DNA from: Akkermansiaceae bacterium
GTDB taxonomy: Bacteria > Verrucomicrobiota > Verrucomicrobiia > Verrucomicrobiales > Akkermansiaceae
Direction: 5' to 3'
Length of the DNA: 8,135 nt
Assembly: GCA_029287105.1 (NCBI GenBank)
Contig: JARFRT010000043.1
Span: 1-8,135, forward strand
The notes under the pieces are model-generated. The model was given only the letters and a program-made list of their open reading frames with translations, searched no databases and was not told the origin of the DNA. The translations under genes were made by a program, and so were the position numbers. Positions 1-7,035 of this stretch are shown one piece after another (positions within the stretch are counted from its first letter, which is position 1; every line of letters starts with the position of its first letter).

Positions 1-120
1 GCCCTGAGCAAAGCGAATAATACAACACCCCGCATGCTGAATGAACTGCTCTTGGAAAGAGGGCTGGACGGCCTAGAGGCGGGACACATCGTCATTGAGC
101 CCGCTACGGCAGCAGGCTAG
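1..120 (+). CDS. C-terminal end of an unrecognised protein (partial)
   Basis: Frame 1 is open from the window edge to a TAG at 118-120 and gives 39 residues. The tail includes TPRMLNELLLERGLDGLEAG followed by a short beta-like stretch HIVIEP and ends in a small, Ala/Gly-rich end (ATAAG). I do not recognise the family from this fragment, and the start lies outside the window. That the frame is real is supported by the intrinsic terminator that begins 24 bp after the stop, as expected at the end of a transcription unit. The tail looks like a soluble protein with a helix followed by a strand. No function is offered. Confidence 0.6.
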   Translation, partial: ALSKANNTTPRMLNELLLERGLDGLEAGHIVIEPATAAG

Positions 121-143
121 GCCAAGCAGTAACACGCAGGATC

Positions 144-178
144 AAGCCGCCCCTGAGAGATTGGAGGGTGGCTTTTTT
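144..178 (+). terminator. Intrinsic terminator after the first gene
   Basis: AAGCCGCCC (144-152) pairs with GGGTGGCTT (166-174) over 9 positions, one of them a G-U pair, around a 13-base loop. It runs into a T6 tract at 173-178. This is a classic rho-independent terminator for the gene ending at 120. Confidence 0.88.
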
Positions 179-220
179 GTGTCTGGCAAAAGTTGATGGC
201 CTAACATTTCACCGTTAGAA

Positions 221-242
221 ATTGACCACCCGATTGACCACC
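221..242. repeat. Tandem 12-bp direct repeat ATTGACCACC
   Basis: ATTGACCACC occurs at 221-230 and again at 233-242, a period of 12 bp. The repeats lie in the AT-rich gap about 105 bp upstream of the -35 box of the 399-950 gene. They could be a regulator binding site, or sequence left at an integration boundary. The sequence does not decide between these. Confidence 0.6.
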
Positions 243-283
243 TAAGAGTGAAAAACTAGCCTAATTATCATTTTTTTACGAAT

Positions 284-301
284 CGGAAACCACCGGAAAC
301 C
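284..301. repeat. Tandem 10-bp direct repeat CGGAAACC
   Basis: CGGAAACC occurs at 284-291 and 294-301, a period of 10 bp, close to one helical turn, so both copies face the same side of DNA. This fits a dimeric or cooperative protein binding site, but no regulator is identified. Confidence 0.55.
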
Positions 302-320
302 CTTGATTTCACAAGGATTT
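297..320. repeat. Imperfect inverted repeat, AAACCCTTG / CAAGGATTT
   Basis: AAACCCTTG (297-305) is complementary to CAAGGATTT (312-320) at 8 of 9 positions around the 6-base spacer ATTTCA. The inner CCTTG/CAAGG is perfect. It overlaps the end of the 10-bp direct repeat. No T tract follows, so it is not a terminator. It may be an operator, a recombination-type site or a chance dyad. Confidence 0.5.
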
Positions 321-347
321 GCCAAGTATGACACCCCCGCATTAGAT

Positions 348-376
348 TTGACGAAACTTTGTTTCTGATGAATAGT
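348..376 (+). promoter_or_regulatory. Sigma-70-type promoter for the 399-950 gene
   Basis: TTGACG (348-353) matches the -35 consensus at 5 of 6 bases. After a 17-base spacer, AATAGT (371-376) matches the -10 consensus at 4 of 6. A start near 383 would leave a 5' leader of about 16 bases with no Shine-Dalgarno sequence. The word AATAGTTG at 371-378 recurs before the 4551 gene. Confidence 0.6.
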
Positions 377-398
377 TGACATCCCAACCACACAGCTC

Positions 399-950
399 AT
401 GAAAAAATCCAACACCCACCTCAAAGCCCTCTCCATTCTTCTCGGCATCGCCTTTTTCCCCTCATCGCTGACGGCACAAAACAGCACCCCCGCCTCGAAT
501 AAAAGCACGTCCGAAACCACAGGCCCCCGCAGATTCTGGCAGGCGAGCGTGTCAGGCGGGAACTATATCGTCGCCCTCGACCGTATCTCCTCCATCAGCA
601 AACATACCTACCTCATCGACGGCAACCTGCGCGTCACCGAGGTCGTCATCGATACCAATGGCAACTCCCTCGTCCGCTTCTATTACATCATCCCGGTAAG
701 CGAGGATTCCAACTCCAAAGTCGGATCAGGACTAACCACGCGCGGCAAAGAATTACTCGACAAGGTCGGTCAACGCACCGGCGCCAACGCAAACACGGCC
801 GTCGTCAAACAATACCCGACCACCACCCACTCCAAAACCGTGGAATTCCGCGTTTCCGATGAGGGCGATCTCAACCAGCTGTTCAACAGCGTCAGCAACG
901 CATGGTTCAAAGGAATCGGCAGGAAATTCACCATCAGGAACGCGGAGTAA
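399..950 (+). CDS. Secreted protein of unknown function, 183 aa
   Basis: The product begins with a clear Sec signal peptide: a Lys-containing start (MKKSNTHLK), a hydrophobic core at residues 10-22 (LSILLGIAFF) and a likely signal peptidase I site after LTA at residue 26. A Ser/Thr-rich linker (27-44) follows. The mature domain (about 45-183) alternates short strands such as SGGNYIVALDRISSIS, HTYLIDGNLRVTEVVID and SLVRFYYIIPV, then has a helix with DKVGQRTG and a final strand-helix end. I know no enzyme motif in it. There is no cysteine, so it is not a lipoprotein. The ATG at 399 is chosen because it gives an intact signal peptide and sits about 16 bases past the predicted transcription start. 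No ribosome binding site is visible. The gene has its own promoter and converges on the AsmA-like gene with a 49-bp gap in which I see no convincing terminator. Export to the periplasm is well supported; function is unknown. Confidence 0.87.
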   Translation: MKKSNTHLKALSILLGIAFFPSSLTAQNSTPASNKSTSETTGPRRFWQASVSGGNYIVALDRISSISKHTYLIDGNLRVTEVVIDTNGNSLVRFYYIIPVSEDSNSKVGSGLTTRGKELLDKVGQRTGANANTAVVKQYPTTTHSKTVEFRVSDEGDLNQLFNSVSNAWFKGIGRKFTIRNAE

Positions 951-999
951 CTCCCCAGTTCTGCCACACGCAATACAATCACCCGATTATCCCGGAAGA

Positions 1000-2544
1000 T
1001 CATTTTTTGTCGTTCCCGGACGCCCCCGGAATCAAATCAAACACGCCCCCGACGCCCTCGCGGATGATATCCACACCGCCGTCCAGAACACCCGTGCCCT
1101 CATCCAGCACATCAGTTCCGGCGTCCAGGACCGCTTGGGGAAGATCAGTGGCGGTCTCATGCGCAAACTTCAATGCCATCTTCCCCGTTTCCGGCACCAA
1201 CTCGAACATCCTCTCTCCAGCGGCGGCGATCATTCTGTTACTCAAATCCTCCTTCGGATGATCCATCGTCCCCGTGATCCGCAGCGGACTCCACAACAAG
1301 CCGTGCTCACCACGGAGAAAAACCTTCGTTTCCGCACCGGGGATATGCGCCAAGGTCCCGGGGATGATTCCCACTCGGAAACGTCCGTCCAGCCGACCGT
1401 CGACCACACTCAAACTGCCCACCACACGGACCAGTCCCTCACTGGCAAACACGATATCCGTGAGCTCCAGACGATTTCCCGTCCGCGAGAATTTCAACCG
1501 GGCCTCCGATAAATTCAGCCTGCGGAATCGGCGCGTGTTGGCATAAGCCGCGATCCTGTCCAGAACAGGCAAGGCCGTCAGCACCCCGTTCTTAAGCTCC
1601 AGCTCACCCCGGGTGGTCGTTCCGCTTTTGGCCGAACGCACCTTGAACCTCGTCGTAAGATCTCCCGTGATCCTCTTCTGCCAGTCCTCCGGAACCAACT
1701 CCTCGGACCGCACATCACTTAGAATACCCAAAAAGCCGAAATCGCCCCCCTCAACCTCACCATGCAGCGTCAATAAACCCCGCTTGTAAACCTTGGACCG
1801 AGACTCGGTCAAAAAAATCCTCCCGCCCTTGTACTTGCCACGTGCGGAAATCAAATGAAGCGGGGAGCCAAACCACGAGGTGTCAATCACACCACCCGAC
1901 AAACGGACATCATACCCCGCCGAGCCACTTCCCTCATCAATCCGAGCCGCCATGTCCGTGGCCGACAACCCACCACCCGGTGTCTTCAGATCCAAATTCA
2001 TGCTGAATACCTGCACCGATGCCAACTCGGCGCGGTCAGGCAACAAACCCTCCAAGAAACCCGGCTTGGTCGACTCTGCCACAGCACCATCCTCCTCGGC
2101 TTCATTCTCGGCCTCAACGCCCGACTGCCCGTCCCTACCCGTCGTATCCAACACCAACCCAAGCTTATTCACCCGGACATCAGAAACCTCCCACACACCG
2201 CGACGCACTCCGGCAAGGCCGAGATTAGCTTGGACTCCGTCAGCCCTCATCTGGCGAATCACCTCCCCATTCTCAACTGACAGTCCCGCGGTGCTCGCAC
2301 GCATTCCCTGCCACTCAAACAGCTCAAATTGCGCGTCCGCGCCCATCACCCCGCCAACCGTCCCCCCCATAAAGACACGGAAATCATCACTGTGCAAATA
2401 CGACTTCAACCATGCGTATAAGCCGAATCCCGCTAAAATCACAACACAAGTCAGCACAGACACAATACGGATCACCCATTTACCCACGTTCCTTCCACCC
2501 CTCTCCCTCCGTTCGGCCTTTCTTCTCGATGCGCGTCTCGACAT
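1000..2544 (-). CDS. AsmA-like membrane-anchored protein, 514 aa
   Basis: The N-terminus is very basic (residues 1-22, rich in Arg/Lys). One membrane segment follows at about 23-48 (WVIRIVSVLTCVVILAGFGL), so the rest should lie in the periplasm. Residues 50-135 and 165-440 are a long run of beta strands with the repeated amphipathic style of the AsmA/TamB/YhdP superfamily, e.g. RGELELKNGVLTALPVLDRI and RLELTDIVFASEGLVRVVGS. They end in a conserved-looking block IPGAETKVFLRGEHGLLWSP...ITGTMDHPKEDLSNR. Members of that superfamily form long beta-rich structures linked to phospholipid or protein transport between membranes. A disordered acidic linker lies at 141-160. The last 45 residues carry four 7-residue repeats (see the repeat entry). 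The start ATG at 2542-2544 is preceded by a G-rich GGGGAGAGGGG stretch, the only Shine-Dalgarno-like leader in the window. The gene is divergent from the ABC transporter. The AsmA-like assignment rests on pattern recognition, and the exact substrate is unknown. Confidence 0.85.
   Translation of the reverse strand: MSRRASRRKAERRERGGRNVGKWVIRIVSVLTCVVILAGFGLYAWLKSYLHSDDFRVFMGGTVGGVMGADAQFELFEWQGMRASTAGLSVENGEVIRQMRADGVQANLGLAGVRRGVWEVSDVRVNKLGLVLDTTGRDGQSGVEAENEAEEDGAVAESTKPGFLEGLLPDRAELASVQVFSMNLDLKTPGGGLSATDMAARIDEGSGSAGYDVRLSGGVIDTSWFGSPLHLISARGKYKGGRIFLTESRSKVYKRGLLTLHGEVEGGDFGFLGILSDVRSEELVPEDWQKRITGDLTTRFKVRSAKSGTTTRGELELKNGVLTALPVLDRIAAYANTRRFRRLNLSEARLKFSRTGNRLELTDIVFASEGLVRVVGSLSVVDGRLDGRFRVGIIPGTLAHIPGAETKVFLRGEHGLLWSPLRITGTMDHPKEDLSNRMIAAAGERMFELVPETGKMALKFAHETATDLPQAVLDAGTDVLDEGTGVLDGGVDIIREGVGGVFDLIPGASGNDKK
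1048..1131 (-). repeat. Four 7-residue repeats at the C-terminus of the AsmA-like protein
   Basis: Residues 472-499 read VLDAGTD, VLDEGTG, VLDGGVD, IIREGVG: a hydrophobic pair, an acidic or charged residue, a conserved Gly at position 5 and a variable end. The period of 7 suggests an amphipathic helix with one greasy face, but the many glycines make it flexible. The repeat is visible at protein level, and the underlying DNA is only partly repetitive. Confidence 0.65.
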
Positions 2545-2650
2545 AGTGCAAAACTACCCCTCTCCCCTAATTCTACAAGTTTTCTTCTCGCTTCCGGAGG
2601 CAACTTTCTTTAGTTAGTCTTGTCGAACAACCCACACCTTCCCTACCACC
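2545..2650. promoter_or_regulatory. Divergent promoter region between the AsmA-like and ABC transporter genes
   Basis: This 106-bp gap must carry start signals for both strands. For the minus strand, TAGAAT (complement of 2570-2575) matches the -10 consensus at 5 of 6 bases and would give a leader of about 20 bases, but no good -35 lies at the proper distance. For the plus strand, the TTTAGTTAG stretch around 2609-2617 resembles the AATAGTTG box seen before two other genes, again without a clear -35. The last 20 bases before the GTG are C/A/T only, so the transporter has no Shine-Dalgarno sequence. Confidence 0.4.
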
Positions 2651-4462
2651 GTGCTCGAACTTAAAGACGTCTGCTTCGCCATCCAAAAAGACGGCGAGCC
2701 CCTCAACCTCATCGACAAGGTTTCCCTGCAGGTACCCCGTGGACACTTCATGGCCATCGTCGGCCCGTCAGGCTGTGGCAAAACCACCTTGCTCAAAACC
2801 ATCGCAGGCCTGAATGAGGAGTCGGACGGCTCGCTCTATTGGAACAACCTCAACCTTGCCGAGGAAAAAGACTTCGAGCCTGCCGAAATCGGATACGTCC
2901 CCCAGTTCTCCATCGCCTACGACCAACTCACCGTCGACGAGTCGATCGAATCGGCCACGCGCCTCCGAGTGAAAATTAAAAATTACTCGGACCTCGATAA
3001 CCGCATCGACCGCATCCTCGAGGAAACAGGGCTCGCCGACCTCGCAGATCGCCCGGTGAAAGTCCTCTCCGGCGGACAAAAACGCCGACTCGGCCTCGCC
3101 ATGGAACTCGTCACCGGCCCCCACCTCCTGCTCTGCGACGAAGTCACTTCCGGACTCGATCCCCGCTCCGAACGGGACATCGTCCGCCTGCTCCACCAGC
3201 TATCCCGGCGCGACGGCCGCACCGTCATCTCCGTCACCCACTCGCTCGCCCACCTCGAACTCTACGACTCCATCCTCGTCCTCCACGAAGGCCGCGTCGC
3301 CTACCACGGCCCGCCCGCAGGACTCACCCACTACTTCTCCGTTGAGGACACCGAGGAGGTCTACCCCCAACTCGCCAAACAACGCTCGGAAAAATGGCAG
3401 TCGTCATGGAGCAAGCACCGTGAAGCCTACTACGGCCAACTCGAGAGACGCCGCAACGAACTTATTCAAAGCGGAGACCTCTCCGTGCCTGCCGACAACA
3501 CTGCCGTAAAAGAATCCGCCCGGAAAAAAACCGCCACCACCCCGCTCGAGGACCCTGCCGCCGCCCAGGAAATCATCCGCGAGGCATCGGAACTCGTCCA
3601 AACCCCGGGTATCTTCAGTCAATTCTCAACACTGTTAGGAAGGCGGTGGAAGATATTCTTCCGCGACCGTGGCCAGGTGTTCCTCCAGCTCGCCATCCTC
3701 GTCTGCTTCCCCATCCTCGTCGCCCTCTTCAGCGATCGCGGCAACGAAAACATCAAAAGATTCTCAGACCGATACGAGGGCACACTGCAACAGATCCAGG
3801 AGCATACCATGGTCGAAAAAAGCTACCTCAGCGTAGGCTCCGCGGTCTCGGGCATTGTCATGTTCCAGGTCGTCCTGCTTTCGCTCATGGGTTCTAACAA
3901 CTCAGCCCGCGAGATCGCGGGTGAACGGCTCATCTTCGAGAAAGAAAAGTTCGGTGGCATCCGGCCCATCGCCTACCTCGGCAGCAAAGTCGCCTTTCTC
4001 GGCAGCCTCATTCTGATTCAATCACTCTGGATGGCGATCTTCGTCCAGCAGTTCTGGAAGTTCCCGGACGGAGCCGAAGCCGGCTTTCTGGATCATACCC
4101 TGTTCCTTGTCCTGATCAACGCGGCCATGACCTTCGTCTGTCTCGGCATCTCCTCCCTGATGAAAACCGCAGAGCAGTCCTCGCTGCTTTCCATTTACCT
4201 GGTGGGCTTCCAACTCCCGCTCTCAGGGGCCGTACTCGCCTTGCCGGAAGGCATCGAATCGATCACCCGCCCGTTCATCTCCGCCTACTGGGCGTGGTCC
4301 GGCAGCATCGATTCGATGAGCCCAAGCTACCGCAATGCCATTGACGCCGTCACGGAAACCTCCTTCCAATCCTCAAACGCCTGCCTCTACCTCCTGACTA
4401 TTCACATTGCCATCGGCCTCATCGCCTCCTATGTCGGCCTCAAACGCCACCACTGGGATTAA
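2651..4462 (+). CDS. ABCG-like ABC transporter, fused ATPase and membrane domain, 603 aa
   Basis: The N-terminal half is a complete ABC ATPase: Walker A GPSGCGKTT (38-46), Q-loop glutamine in YVPQ (85), signature LSGGQ (139-143), Walker B HLLLCDE with catalytic Glu164, D-loop SGLD (167-170) and switch His197 in SVTHS. The order ATPase then membrane domain in one chain and the TSGLD form of the D-loop are typical of the ABCG (White/ABC-2) group, whose half-transporters work as dimers. A charged linker (about 235-320) contains basic and Ala-rich segments. The ABC-2 membrane domain follows with about six membrane segments (343-360, 394-413, 440-468, 479-502, 512-532, 575-597). A cytoplasmic coupling motif NSAREIAGERLIFEKEK lies at 417-433, as in related ABC-2 proteins. 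GTG at 2651 is chosen because MLELKDVCF is the usual ABC N-terminus. All catalytic residues are present, so it should be active. Export is likely; the substrate cannot be read. It heads a three-gene + strand cluster. Confidence 0.93.
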   Translation: MLELKDVCFAIQKDGEPLNLIDKVSLQVPRGHFMAIVGPSGCGKTTLLKTIAGLNEESDGSLYWNNLNLAEEKDFEPAEIGYVPQFSIAYDQLTVDESIESATRLRVKIKNYSDLDNRIDRILEETGLADLADRPVKVLSGGQKRRLGLAMELVTGPHLLLCDEVTSGLDPRSERDIVRLLHQLSRRDGRTVISVTHSLAHLELYDSILVLHEGRVAYHGPPAGLTHYFSVEDTEEVYPQLAKQRSEKWQSSWSKHREAYYGQLERRRNELIQSGDLSVPADNTAVKESARKKTATTPLEDPAAAQEIIREASELVQTPGIFSQFSTLLGRRWKIFFRDRGQVFLQLAILVCFPILVALFSDRGNENIKRFSDRYEGTLQQIQEHTMVEKSYLSVGSAVSGIVMFQVVLLSLMGSNNSAREIAGERLIFEKEKFGGIRPIAYLGSKVAFLGSLILIQSLWMAIFVQQFWKFPDGAEAGFLDHTLFLVLINAAMTFVCLGISSLMKTAEQSSLLSIYLVGFQLPLSGAVLALPEGIESITRPFISAYWAWSGSIDSMSPSYRNAIDAVTETSFQSSNACLYLLTIHIAIGLIASYVGLKRHHWD

Positions 4463-4494
4463 CCGCCACCCTTTACAAGGTCTTAACACAGTTG

Positions 4495-4524
4495 TTGTGG
4501 CATTTTTTCCTTTTTCAGAATAGT
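4495..4524 (+). promoter_or_regulatory. Possible promoter before the 4551 gene
   Basis: TTGTGG (4495-4500) and AATAGT (4519-4524) are separated by 18 bases, mostly a pyrimidine run. The box AATAGTTG (4519-4526) is identical to the one in the promoter at 371-378. If active, it would start transcription near 4531, leaving about 20 bases of leader and separating the small membrane protein and its downstream neighbour from the transporter transcript. Confidence 0.4.
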
Positions 4525-4550
4525 TGTACCTTACCCACCGTCACAATCCC

Positions 4551-4970
4551 ATGCCTCGCCGATCCAGATCCACATCCAAGAGTAACAACAATCTCGCCGT
4601 CTACATCATCATCACCATTGCCGTGGTCGCCGCCCTGATTGCGGGCAAATTCATCCTCGATAGAAGAGCTCAACACTTCTCAGGCCTGAGCGAGCTTCCC
4701 ATCGCCGATATCAAGAATAATGCCAATAGCCTGAGCGGCAACGAATACCGCGTGTCGGGGAAAATCACCGAAAAACTCAAGTGGACCGCCGATCGAGGCC
4801 AGGTCATCAGCCTCACCGTCGACCAAGGGGAAAAGGGCCATGGCACCATCCCCGTCATCGTCCCGGCCGGCATCGATAACGTCAACCTCGAACGCGGCCA
4901 CAGCTACACCTTTAAAGTCGAAATCAACCGGGAGGGTTTGCCGGTTGCCCTCGATGTAAAAGCACAGTAG
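4551..4970 (+). CDS. Single-pass membrane protein with OB-like outer domain, 139 aa
   Basis: A basic N-terminus (MPRRSRSTSKSNNN) is followed by one membrane segment (about 15-36, VYIIITIAVVAALIAGKFIL). This places a 100-residue domain outside the membrane. A helix (46-61, LSELPIADIKNNANSL) leads into at least four strands: EYRVSGKITEKLKW, QVISLTVDQ, IPVIVPAG and HSYTFKVEINREGLPVALDV. The pattern 'xYRVSGKI...' followed by repeated hydrophobic strands resembles small OB-fold domains of the tRNA_anti-like or NirD/CcmE kind. That is a guess from strand order, not a recognised family. The frame is open back to a TTG at 4524, but ATG at 4551 is preferred because that TTG overlaps the predicted -10 box and the ATG begins the basic leader. 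It lies 88 bp after the transporter and 58 bp before the secreted helical protein, so an accessory role to either is plausible. Confidence 0.83.
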   Translation: MPRRSRSTSKSNNNLAVYIIITIAVVAALIAGKFILDRRAQHFSGLSELPIADIKNNANSLSGNEYRVSGKITEKLKWTADRGQVISLTVDQGEKGHGTIPVIVPAGIDNVNLERGHSYTFKVEINREGLPVALDVKAQ

Positions 4971-5028
4971 GTTACCCCGCTTCACACCGCCGACCCGATC
5001 AACGTCCCCACACCCGCGCCTTGGAACC

Positions 5029-6981
5029 ATGAAACATCAATCCATCCTCTTGCTCATCACATTCGCCGGACTTACGCTCCCGTGCTATGCCCAGGTCTAC
5101 GACCCGAACAACGCCGGCACCACCGGTCCCACCCAGCCCAATAATAATGGCGACACCACCATTGTCCGCCAACCCAAGAAATCCCAGTCCCCCTACGGCA
5201 ACGAGGTGCCGTTCATCGACCCCACCCAGGAGACCATCTCCCTGATGGGCCACACCTTCAACCTCGGCGACAACCGCCTCGGCGGGCAGTTTGAAGCCTA
5301 CCTCGCCGACACCCCCAATACCTCCCCGGCAGCCAAGGAATACCGCGAAACCATCGACGCTATCCTGACCGCCGTCTCACCGCACACCAAGGGGGTCTCC
5401 ATCGCGCAAAAACTCCGCAACGGCTTCGCGCTCCTGCCCCGCGCCTCGTCCTATCCGGGCGACGGCAGAATCTGTGACTCGCTCTCCAATGCCATCTACG
5501 CCGCCATGCTCTCCAAAGGCTCCGTCAGGAATTCCAAGGAATACATCCAGGACCTCGAAAAGGAGAAACAACGCGTCATCCGCAATGCCGACATCACCGC
5601 CAGAAAGCAAAATATCATCGACGGACAGGGAAACACCAAAAAAACCGGCCAGCCGAAAAAAGGAAAAAAATCCACCCTGGAAAAATCCACGGAAACCTTC
5701 GAACTCCAGGATATGCAGAAACGCATCCTCGAAATCGAGGCGCTGAAAAAACTCCACCAAGCCAAGGATGAGGTGAACATCATCCAAGCCAAAATCCAAT
5801 ACCAAGCGCTGCTCGCCCAACTCTTCGTCCAGCGCCGCTTCGAACACGTCGTCATCGGAACACGCTTTTACAACCTCATCTTCCGCGACGGCGATAGTAA
5901 GATGCGGCTCAAAAAAGGCTCCGATGTCTCCAAGTTCTTCGGTGAAGGGCTCGGGGTCGACCCCACCGTCACCGGCCTCGACTCCGCCGCCAACGAAGCC
6001 ATGCGCAAGGTGACTACCTTCGTCGCCGCCTTCCACAACCACATCAGCCACAACGAACTGCACAGCGCATCGAAGCGCCTCACCGAGGCCTTCGCGATCG
6101 GAGAATTCCTCCCCGCCGTGCAAACCGTTCCGGGTGAGGAACGCCGGAAAATACTCGAGTATGTCCGCGACGGTCACTCGCTGGTCAAGGCCATGGACGT
6201 CCACGACTATGCCAATGCCGAAATCCTCCTCAAGGCACTCAAAAAACGCTCGTCCGACTTTGATTCGACCAAAGCCGAGGGTGCCATCGCCGCCTACACC
6301 CGCGTGTCGAACGGCCACATCCGCTCCGCCCAAATCGCCCTGTTAAAAGGCGATGAGGCCAAGTTCGAACAGGAACTCAGGAATGCCACCCAGGTCTGGC
6401 CGACCAACCCCAGACTCAAGGAGGTCGATAAACGCCTCGACAGCATGCTCGACAAGGGCGATGTCGCCAAAACCCTGCTCGACGATTTTGACCGACTGCT
6501 CAGCGAGAATAATTACCGTGAAATCTTCAAACGCCAGTACGAGTTCGTCCCCGTCGTCGCCGACGACCCCCAACGCAAGGACGCCGCCGAGCAAATCATC
6601 AAAAACATCTACCGGATCGACGGCTCGATCATGCAAGCCAGTGAATTCTCAAAACTAGGCAATGACTACGCCGCCTGGGAATCGCTCGCCACCTTGCGCG
6701 CCGAGTTCCCCAAGGACCCCGAACTCCTCCGCCAGTTGGAAAAACTTTCTTCCAAGGTAGCAAACTTCACCGTTGCGCTCACCAAAGCCAAGGAATTTGA
6801 GGACAATAACCTCAACCCTCAGACCGGCTCCTCCCTCACTTGGTATCTTGAGGCCAAAAGCATCTACCCGGATAGCAAACACGCCCAAAAAGGCATCGAC
6901 CGTCTCATCAAACGCATCCTTCCCAACCAGAGTGAAATCACCGACGGCCCTTCGACCGATCTGTCAGGAGACGATCTCTGA
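5029..6981 (+). CDS. Large secreted helical-repeat (TPR-like) protein, 650 aa
   Basis: The start MKHQSILLLITFAGLTLPCYA is a signal peptide with probable cleavage after CYA (residue 21). A low-complexity linker rich in Asn, Thr, Pro and Gly follows (24-55). Residues 60-165 are a mixed region, with ETISLMGHTFNLGDNRLGGQ and a helix pair. Residues 166-265 are strongly charged and helical, with a Lys-rich insert (203-220) and a likely coiled coil around LQDMQKRILEIEALKKL. Residues 380-630 fall into repeated helix pairs such as DYANAEILLKALKKR, GDEAKFEQELRNATQVWPTNPRL and GNDYAAWESLATLRAEFPKDPELL; the spacing and 'P-x-(N/D)-P' turns are TPR-like, though degenerate. The tail is acidic. No catalytic motif is visible, so it is probably a periplasmic scaffold or binding protein. 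There is no Shine-Dalgarno sequence and no promoter in the 58-bp gap, so it likely shares a transcript with the 4551 gene. I see no terminator after it. Confidence 0.88.
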   Translation: MKHQSILLLITFAGLTLPCYAQVYDPNNAGTTGPTQPNNNGDTTIVRQPKKSQSPYGNEVPFIDPTQETISLMGHTFNLGDNRLGGQFEAYLADTPNTSPAAKEYRETIDAILTAVSPHTKGVSIAQKLRNGFALLPRASSYPGDGRICDSLSNAIYAAMLSKGSVRNSKEYIQDLEKEKQRVIRNADITARKQNIIDGQGNTKKTGQPKKGKKSTLEKSTETFELQDMQKRILEIEALKKLHQAKDEVNIIQAKIQYQALLAQLFVQRRFEHVVIGTRFYNLIFRDGDSKMRLKKGSDVSKFFGEGLGVDPTVTGLDSAANEAMRKVTTFVAAFHNHISHNELHSASKRLTEAFAIGEFLPAVQTVPGEERRKILEYVRDGHSLVKAMDVHDYANAEILLKALKKRSSDFDSTKAEGAIAAYTRVSNGHIRSAQIALLKGDEAKFEQELRNATQVWPTNPRLKEVDKRLDSMLDKGDVAKTLLDDFDRLLSENNYREIFKRQYEFVPVVADDPQRKDAAEQIIKNIYRIDGSIMQASEFSKLGNDYAAWESLATLRAEFPKDPELLRQLEKLSSKVANFTVALTKAKEFEDNNLNPQTGSSLTWYLEAKSIYPDSKHAQKGIDRLIKRILPNQSEITDGPSTDLSGDDL

Positions 6982-7035
6982 ATCAAGCTAAGCAGCCGCT
7001 CACAAGCAGCAGGGCGATCAAGCTAGGGATTTTTA

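Noticed and set aside
242..520. 92-codon minus-strand frame before and across the start of the secreted protein gene.
   Set aside because: Its N-terminal half is the mirror of the signal peptide coding sequence and the rest crosses the repeat and promoter region.
951..999. Shared terminator between the convergent genes.
   Set aside because: Only a 4-bp GGAG/CTCC dyad at the stop codon is seen and no T tract on either strand.
1880..2617. 245-codon + strand frame opposite the AsmA-like gene.
   Set aside because: Ser/Thr/Pro-rich shadow product without domain character; the minus frame has a membrane anchor and family-like beta pattern.
4487..4508. CACA/TGTG hairpin followed by T6, as a terminator after the ABC transporter gene.
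   Set aside because: The stem is only 4 AT/GC-mixed pairs and overlaps the -35 candidate; too weak to call.
5377..6333. 318-codon minus-strand frame opposite the secreted helical protein.
   Set aside because: It is the antisense shadow of a C-ending-codon gene (Gly/Val/Asp/Phe/Leu-rich product), while the + frame has a signal peptide and coherent domains.
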